From DYKG01 sp964596185 (GTDB lineage Bacteria; Muiribacteriota; Ozemobacteria; Ozemobacterales; Ozemobacteraceae), in contig CAZQUE010000011.1 of NCBI GenBank assembly GCA_964596185.1, forward strand, positions 1 through 64,000: a stretch of DNA of 64,000 nucleotides, in the 5' to 3' direction. The notes under the pieces are model-generated. The model did not search any database, had not been told where the DNA came from, and saw nothing but the letters and a program-made list of their open reading frames with translations. A program made the translations under genes and the position numbers. Of this stretch, positions 58,201-64,000 are shown piece after piece. Every line of letters begins with the position of its first letter. The stretch's first letter is position 1.

Positions 58201-61200
58201 ATGAAGATCAGAAAATTTTTGCCAGTATTTTTTCTTTGTTGTATCGCGGCAATTTCATTTGCAGCGGGTTTTGAACAACAGATTCAAACCTATTCGAACT
58301 TAAACGCTCAGGTTGGGCAGCAGAGCCAGGTAACATACATCAACCGCAGCGACAATCCCGACTTTATCTCACCCGCCGTGCCGAAAGAGCCAGAGAAATT
58401 CAACACAATAAAAACTCTGGTTCCCTATGAAGACCTCTATAAAGTGCTTCAGCAAGATATTGGCAAATATTTCATTCTGCCACTAGATGAATTTGAACAG
58501 CTTAAAAAGGCCAAAGAAGCCTGGCTTGCTTCTCAAACCAAGCCGATTACCGCCCCCCCTCCGGTAATCTACCAGATCAACTCCGCAAGGCTGGAAGGAA
58601 AATTGCTCGAGAACTTCGCCCATATCGATGCGTTTTTCAAAATTGAAACCTATACCGAGGACTGGCACGAAATACCTGTTCTATGGGGTAGCCTTGCCGT
58701 AGAAGAGGTTAGACTCAACGGTGTTTCAACGACTCTAAAGACCAATTGGGTAGACAACAATACCCGTAGAGTAAACTTTGGCAAACTGAGCAAACAAAAC
58801 ATTCTTCAAAATTACTATCAGGCTTCGTTATCGTCTTCTGAAACATTGAGTCAAAACAACTGGAAAGATACTATTTTCTCTCTGCCAATAAAAGGAAAAG
58901 GTAGTCATGAATGCCGCATCAGTTTCATGGTGCCGGTACAAAACAACGACGATCTTTACAATCTGCAGTTCAATATGGCCCAAATCCCCCTCGCCTTTTT
59001 CCGACTCGAAGCAGAAAACTTCACGATGTCGGTAGACAGTACAACTTTCAAAGATTTTTCTGTAGAAGAAAGCAACGGCGAACGACATTCATGTGCTTTT
59101 ATCGGTTGGCTCGGTGCAACCAGCGAACTTAATCTGAAGTGGCGCCGGAAATATACCCGCAGCGAGCCAAAAAAGCCAATAGCAACAGAAATAAAGCCTG
59201 AGCCCGGAGTAACAGCATCGGCAACTACTGACCCAGTCGCCATTGAAGAGCCCAAACCGGTAATCATGCCGTTGATATACGCTCGCTCTAACACCCTGAT
59301 CAGCCTTGGAGAAACTGCTGTTCACGGTTTCAAAACGATTGATTACACGATCAGTAAAGCGCCTGTTTCAAGCTTTTCTTTCCTTCTTCCGGCTAACGTT
59401 GAAATAACCAGCGTTAACGCCGACAGACCGCACAGTTACCGCCTGCTGCGCGAAGGCGAAAGTCGTAAATTGCGAGTCGAATTCATGGCTGGGCGCGAAG
59501 ACACCTGCCAGATTGAAATTGCTTTTGAATCGCCCATCGATCTGACAGCCGCCCTGACCGAACTGCCTGAGGTGTCACCGATAGGAGTTGAGCGCGAGCT
59601 CGGCAATCTGGCCATCGAGGCTTTGACCTCTGTTGAAGTCCAGCCAGGTAACGATGATGATAACCCTCTCAATGGGGGAATTTACCCTCTCGACCCGCTC
59701 GAAGTGCCGCAACCGTTAAAAGATCGTGCCAGCCGTCCAATACTTCTTGCGTATCGCCAGAATGCCCGATCAGCGAACATTTTGCTCAGAGTTAAGCGTT
59801 ATCAGGATGTTAACCAGCAAACAGTCGTTGCCGACCGGATGGAAGTGAAATCAACATTCACTACCAATCAGACTTGTAACACACAGGTCGTCATGAAAAT
59901 CCGCAACAATAACAAGCAATATCTGCAGCTTCAGCTTGCTTCTGGAACCGAAGTCATTTCAGCAATGCGCAACCGAAAACCGGTCAAACTGGTTGCCAGT
60001 AAAAATGATGGCAAGGTGCAAATTCCACTGGAAATGAGCCAGACAATCGGCAAACCGGTTGAGATGGAACTTCTGGTAAGCCTCAAACATCCGGTTGATG
60101 AGATTAAATGGCGCGGCTCGCTCGAATTCATGCCTCCACTGGTTGATATTCCCGTTTCAAGATTCGACTGGCAGATTTTCGCTCCCGAGCAATATTACCT
60201 TTACAATTTTAAAGGAACCGTAAAGGACAGCTTAACTCGTAAAGACCCATTCTTTTTCCGAGGCTTTATGCGCCTGTTAAGACTGGCCTGGAACATAGTT
60301 TCAAGCCCCGAAGCACTTTTTACGGTAATATTTTTGGTTTTGGTGATTATGCTGGTGCTTGCCCGAGGCTTTTTGTTGAAGGTGCTTTCAGTTATTTACG
60401 AACTGATATGCGGCATTTTCTCGTTCGTTTTCAGCGGCAAAGGTATTCGCCTGGCTGAATTGATGATTGTTTTCGCAATAATCGGCATTCTGGCTGCCAT
60501 ATCTGTGCCAAACTTTCGCAAAGCCAGAGAGCAGGCTCGACACAAGGCCTGCTATGCCAATATCAGGGTTATTCAGGGCGCTGTTGAAATGTATAACATG
60601 GATAACGAGCAGATGATGAGTAACCTGGATCTGAACAAGCTGGTGCAGGGCAAATATCTTAAAAGTCATGTCAGTCTTCCAGAACAAGGCTGTCGCTATG
60701 AAAATCGTGGCAACCTCGCTGCCGGCGGTTATGTTTACTGCCGATTGCACGGCGCAATTGAAACTGACGAAGAACTTAAAGCCCGAGAACATCAGATTGC
60801 TGACATTTCTGCAAGATCCGACTACGACGAAATGGCAAGAAACGAAGTTCAAATGGAACGTAAAATGAAAAGCGCGATGCCGGCGCCGACTTCTAGTGGC
60901 GGCGCTTCAAGCTTTGGTGCAGTAAAATCCAAGGGCTCGCTTCCGATTAGCAAAAAATTCGTGATGACTTCGAACCACTACAGCCTTGAACGTGAACTGG
61001 TCATCGCAGACATCGCTTCTAACGGCGCTCTGGTGCCAAATAGAACTTGTCCGGCAGTTACTTTGAATTATGTCTGGTTTTCAGCACTAAAAGCTGGCGA
61101 AATTCTTGCCTTCATTCTTGCCTTGTTTGCCGGACTCTACTTCATCTCAGGGTCTTTCATGCAGTATTCAATTAAAATCACTTTCTCGGCAGTAATAATT

Positions 61201-63765
61201 CTCTTCCTGTCTTTGATCGACCTGCAACTGAAAACAATTGGGGATATGGCCAATCTCGGCTTCTGGATAGCTATCATCGGTGGAGTAATCTGGAAATTTT
61301 TCTGGCTGCTGACAAAAATAAAAGTAGATCTTGGTGGCCCGGATGGTTCTGACGACAGTGACAAACCTGTCCGCATCAAAAAGCGACGAAATCTCGACGA
61401 GTTTGACGATCAAGATGATGATAAAGACGAAATAGTCGATCACTCTCCTTCAATACCAGGCGGGTTGAGTGCCGGAAAAGCAAGTCCGACCCTGTTGCTC
61501 GTTCTATTCATGCTGTTTTTTGTTGGCTTTTCTGCATTCTCTTTCGCCGCTACTGATGTTAGAGAAATCAGGGTGATGGCTCCTTTCAAAGAGCTTGAGA
61601 AGGTTGTTCCGGCAGGAGACCGGGTCGTCATCATTCCTGAAAAAGACTATGAGTATCTACGCGATATCATTGAAAAAGAGCCGCCAGTAATCAAAGCTCC
61701 TCAGTCTTATCGTTTCGAGAACGTTATTTATAAGGGCGTCATCGAAGAAAAAGGCGTTCGTTTCAAAGCTGAATTCAATCTTAATCTTTTCAATGAAGGC
61801 TGGAAAAATGTCGGCCTGCTGACTACCCAGGCAATACCTTCTTATGCCGGCCTGAACGGCAAACCACTCTCGTTGACAACCATCAACGGCGATTATTTTC
61901 AAACTTATGGCTTCATAACCGATGCTACCGGGACCTGTAAAGTCAATCTGGATTTTTTCATTCCGCTGTCATCAAGCGAATACAAGCATACAAGCAAGTT
62001 TCATCTGCCGATGGTGCCAGTCTGTTTGTCGACGCTAGAGATAAGAGTAAACGAAAAAGATTGTGAAGCCTGGATCGATCCAGGCGTTCTCAAGCCGGTG
62101 GAAAAGGCTGAAGATCATACCATGTTCAGTGCACTGCTGCCCCCGACAAACAGCCTCAGCTTCGAACTCTATCGCAACGTACCTGCCGCCCCAAAAGCGG
62201 AAGAAGTTAAACCGACCGATGAAGAAGCCATTCAGGAAAAGCCCGTTGTCATCGTTGAAAAGACGAGAATCACTTCACGAGAGCTTAGCCTCCTATACTT
62301 CAAAGAGGGCTTTGTCAGCGGCACTACCAGCTTCGACCTCAAGATAAAGGGCGGCAGCGGCATAGCCAGCCTGACCTTCCTGATTCCTGAAAAAATCAGA
62401 ATTCTCAAGGTTGAGAACAAATTGATCGAAGACTGGAAAATGGCTGAAAATTCCGGTGAACGCAAGCTTGAGGTTTTCTTCAAATCGAAGATACGTGGCA
62501 GTACCGATTTGGTCATCGAGTTTGAACAGGAAATACAGAATCTTAAAAACGAAGAATATTCAGTTCCTGAAATTACTTTGCTCGATGCCGAACAATCGTT
62601 TGGCATTCTTGGCATCGGCTGTCTCCAGACGCTTGAAATTGCTATCAATACCACTCCACAGGGCTATTCCCCAATTGTGTCAGCAGAATTTCTTAAAGAA
62701 TGGAAACGGGGATATCCAGAAAAAACGCCCTATGCATTCAAGTATCTGCGCCACCCCAATAGCCTTATCCTTACCATCAGCAGACCGGAAGATATTAGCC
62801 AACAGACAGCGGTTATCGACCGGGCCGAGGCCATGACTCTTCTCAATGAAGACGGATACCTGCTGACCAGGGTGATTTATGAGGTTCGCAACAATTCTCA
62901 ACAGTTTCTGAAAGTGCGTTTGCCAGAAGTAGCCAGTAAGCCCGCCGAGCTCTGGAGCACTCAGGTGGCCGGTGAATCTGTTCGCGCCGGATTCGATGAT
63001 GTGCACGGAGTTTATAACCTGCCAATCGTCAGATCCCCAATCGAAGCAGGTGAGTCAAAATCGTTCCCGGTTGAAATAGTCTATGTAATCCGCACCGATG
63101 AACCTTTGCAAGCTTTCAATCACATCGCCATCAAGCTCCCGCAGACGCATCTTTCGGTCAGCGAACTCAACTGGATGCTATATCTGCCTGAAGGATACGA
63201 ACTGATGCGTGAAAAGGGCACTATGGACCGCATGCTGACAAATTTTGAATCGAAGTTTTTAAATGATTCGTCATATTTTGCTTCGGTTAATCAGGTTCAG
63301 GTTAAAAAGCAGCAGGCCATGCAGATGCGTCAATATCAAAAGAAACAGATGGTAGCGGAACCCAGACAAGATCGTGTATTTGAATCAGCCGGCCTATTGC
63401 CGGTGCGGTTCAAAATTCCCACAACCAGCTGGGCAACTTCGTTTACCATGCTGCAGATTGAACCTGATGGCAAAGTGCCTTATATCGAAGGCATGCTGGT
63501 TAATCCCCGCAAGGGTCTGGGCTTCTTTTTCCAGGCAATCATGATTCTGATCGGCATTCTTTCAGCGATTTCCCTGATAATGCTTTTCATCAGCAACAGT
63601 CGCTATCTGTGGTTCCTGTTTCTGACGCTGCAGGTTGCTATAGTTGCGGTTGCGATATATCTCAAACTTTATCAGGCTGACCACTTTGCTCAGCTTGGCT
63701 TTGCAGCAACCATGACCCTTTATCTGCTTTATAAGTTTTTTGCTTATAAACCAAAGGAAAGCTGA
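58201..63765 (+). CDS. Giant membrane protein with an internal prepilin signal and pilin-like domain
   Basis: About 1854 residues. Order: signal peptide (1-22); first extracytoplasmic beta-rich half (about 25-700); membrane helix (about 705-725) and a second hydrophobic stretch; a class III prepilin motif KG|IRLAE with Gly748, Ile749 and Glu753, followed by the pilin helix LMIVFAIIGILAAISVPNF and a pilin-like head ending YVYCRLHG; a Ser/Ala linker; three helices (about 963-1035); an acidic cytoplasmic linker (1045-1083); a further helix (about 1095-1118) resembling a signal peptide; a second extracytoplasmic half (about 1120-1770) and three C-terminal helices. The two halves share an order of similar segments, for example DVNQQTVVADRMEV and DISQQTAVIDRAEA, then MKIRNNNKQYLQLQL and YEVRNNSQQFLKVRL. 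I know no named family. The start is ATG 58201. Confidence 0.75.
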   Translation: MKIRKFLPVFFLCCIAAISFAAGFEQQIQTYSNLNAQVGQQSQVTYINRSDNPDFISPAVPKEPEKFNTIKTLVPYEDLYKVLQQDIGKYFILPLDEFEQLKKAKEAWLASQTKPITAPPPVIYQINSARLEGKLLENFAHIDAFFKIETYTEDWHEIPVLWGSLAVEEVRLNGVSTTLKTNWVDNNTRRVNFGKLSKQNILQNYYQASLSSSETLSQNNWKDTIFSLPIKGKGSHECRISFMVPVQNNDDLYNLQFNMAQIPLAFFRLEAENFTMSVDSTTFKDFSVEESNGERHSCAFIGWLGATSELNLKWRRKYTRSEPKKPIATEIKPEPGVTASATTDPVAIEEPKPVIMPLIYARSNTLISLGETAVHGFKTIDYTISKAPVSSFSFLLPANVEITSVNADRPHSYRLLREGESRKLRVEFMAGREDTCQIEIAFESPIDLTAALTELPEVSPIGVERELGNLAIEALTSVEVQPGNDDDNPLNGGIYPLDPLEVPQPLKDRASRPILLAYRQNARSANILLRVKRYQDVNQQTVVADRMEVKSTFTTNQTCNTQVVMKIRNNNKQYLQLQLASGTEVISAMRNRKPVKLVASKNDGKVQIPLEMSQTIGKPVEMELLVSLKHPVDEIKWRGSLEFMPPLVDIPVSRFDWQIFAPEQYYLYNFKGTVKDSLTRKDPFFFRGFMRLLRLAWNIVSSPEALFTVIFLVLVIMLVLARGFLLKVLSVIYELICGIFSFVFSGKGIRLAELMIVFAIIGILAAISVPNFRKAREQARHKACYANIRVIQGAVEMYNMDNEQMMSNLDLNKLVQGKYLKSHVSLPEQGCRYENRGNLAAGGYVYCRLHGAIETDEELKAREHQIADISARSDYDEMARNEVQMERKMKSAMPAPTSSGGASSFGAVKSKGSLPISKKFVMTSNHYSLERELVIADIASNGALVPNRTCPAVTLNYVWFSALKAGEILAFILALFAGLYFISGSFMQYSIKITFSAVIILFLSLIDLQLKTIGDMANLGFWIAIIGGVIWKFFWLLTKIKVDLGGPDGSDDSDKPVRIKKRRNLDEFDDQDDDKDEIVDHSPSIPGGLSAGKASPTLLLVLFMLFFVGFSAFSFAATDVREIRVMAPFKELEKVVPAGDRVVIIPEKDYEYLRDIIEKEPPVIKAPQSYRFENVIYKGVIEEKGVRFKAEFNLNLFNEGWKNVGLLTTQAIPSYAGLNGKPLSLTTINGDYFQTYGFITDATGTCKVNLDFFIPLSSSEYKHTSKFHLPMVPVCLSTLEIRVNEKDCEAWIDPGVLKPVEKAEDHTMFSALLPPTNSLSFELYRNVPAAPKAEEVKPTDEEAIQEKPVVIVEKTRITSRELSLLYFKEGFVSGTTSFDLKIKGGSGIASLTFLIPEKIRILKVENKLIEDWKMAENSGERKLEVFFKSKIRGSTDLVIEFEQEIQNLKNEEYSVPEITLLDAEQSFGILGIGCLQTLEIAINTTPQGYSPIVSAEFLKEWKRGYPEKTPYAFKYLRHPNSLILTISRPEDISQQTAVIDRAEAMTLLNEDGYLLTRVIYEVRNNSQQFLKVRLPEVASKPAELWSTQVAGESVRAGFDDVHGVYNLPIVRSPIEAGESKSFPVEIVYVIRTDEPLQAFNHIAIKLPQTHLSVSELNWMLYLPEGYELMREKGTMDRMLTNFESKFLNDSSYFASVNQVQVKKQQAMQMRQYQKKQMVAEPRQDRVFESAGLLPVRFKIPTTSWATSFTMLQIEPDGKVPYIEGMLVNPRKGLGFFFQAIMILIGILSAISLIMLFISNSRYLWFLFLTLQVAIVAVAIYLKLYQADHFAQLGFAATMTLYLLYKFFAYKPKES

Positions 63766-63769
63766 AAAG

Positions 63770-64000
63770 ATGAATTCTGAAATTGAAGGTTTCACCAACG
63801 AAGATAGCGTAGATTATAAAAACTGGCAGGGCATGATTCTGCCGTTAATAATGTTCGGGATTGCACTATATTTCTGGGAAAGTCGCCTTGTCTTACCAAT
63901 AAAGTATCTCACAGTTTTTTTTCACGAGCTTTCACACGGGATTTCTGCGATTCTTACCGGGGGAGAAATCGTTGAAATAGTTGTCAATTCGAATCAAAGC
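63770..64000 (+). CDS. M50B-like membrane metalloprotease, partial
   Basis: The first 77 codons of a gene that runs off the window. After about 20 polar residues comes a membrane helix (MILPLIMFGIALYF) and then VFFHELSHGISAILTGGEI, an HExxH zinc motif followed by LTGG, the pattern of the Peptidase_M50B-like family related to site-2 proteases. It begins 4 bases after the giant gene stop, with AAAGGAAAG just upstream, so the two are very likely co-expressed. The rest of the active site (the distal Asp) is outside the window. Confidence 0.78.
   Translation, partial: MNSEIEGFTNEDSVDYKNWQGMILPLIMFGIALYFWESRLVLPIKYLTVFFHELSHGISAILTGGEIVEIVVNSNQS

Noticed and set aside
1..64000. CRISPR arrays, tRNA, rRNA, insertion sequences and attachment sites
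   Set aside because: No regularly spaced repeats, cloverleaf-like sequences, transposase genes or terminal repeats were seen; the tmRNA gene was looked for near smpB and not found.

Overview
The window reads as chromosome of a Gram-negative-type (two-membrane), flagellated bacterium that carries type IV pili. A secretin (PilQ), both flagellar outer rings (FlgH, FlgI), a LolA-like protein, a predicted beta-barrel and a lipoprotein-processing pair (LspA, Lgt) all imply an outer membrane. The combination of pilMNOPQ, flagellar rod and ring genes, ComGC-like pilins, many TPR and NHL proteins and a very large pilin-containing membrane protein suggests one of the little-cultured phyla such as Candidatus Riflebacteria (Ozemobacteria). 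That placement is inference; no rRNA or other marker gene here allows it to be tested. Coding density is very high, most genes are on the + strand, many start codons overlap the previous stop, and no tRNA, rRNA, CRISPR array or insertion sequence was found.

Layout. 0.1-3.5 kb: tRNA modification (miaB, queH) and a SpoIID-like protein. 3.6-8.5 kb: type IV pilus assembly pilM-N-O-P, a terminator, a 54-codon secreted ORF and pilQ, closed by a strong terminator. 8.5-9.7 kb: aroC on the minus strand. 9.8-13.7 kb: DUF501-flgF-flgG-flgA-flgH. 13.8-23.9 kb: a non-flagellar block between flgH and flgI, made of a carbamoyltransferase/SxtJ/DUF5989/SGNH-TPR module and then a LolA-like/FtsX/FtsX/ATPase/beta-barrel cassette. 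24.0-26.4 kb: flgI, a TPR protein and flgJ. 26.5-32.4 kb: rho, M23 peptidase, TPR protein, smpB, cell-wall amidase and GerMN protein. 32.4-43.6 kb: a pilin on the minus strand, then a long + strand run of an NHL lipoprotein, mltG, a substrate-binding protein, an NHL protein, a TPR lipoprotein, two linked radical-SAM/DUF2344 genes, RNase G and two secreted unknowns. 43.6-46.5 kb: accD-accA-sigma factor on the minus strand. 46.6-47.7 kb: a lipoprotein with two CxxCH motifs. 47.9-51.0 kb: lspA, two tandem lgt genes and an rluD-like gene. 51.0-57.0 kb: mixed genes including a pseudopilin, a HAMP protein, an apparently dead aldehyde dehydrogenase, a minimal siroheme protein and a clan-CD-like protein. 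57.2-64.0 kb: a K+ channel, a protein of about 1854 residues with a prepilin cleavage signal in its middle, and the start of an M50B-like protease.

How the parts may work together. A shared promoter-like motif, CTWAAN-N15-GYCGATA, resembles the flagellar sigma-28 consensus. It lies before DUF501-flgF, flgI, pilM, the clan-CD-like gene and the CxxCH lipoprotein, with weaker copies before pilQ, a TPR gene and the pseudopilin. If real, it would place flagella, pili and several secreted proteins of unknown function in one regulon. The most unusual single object is the 58.2-63.8 kb gene: two similar extracytoplasmic halves joined by a membrane region that holds an intact G|xxxxE prepilin peptidase site.
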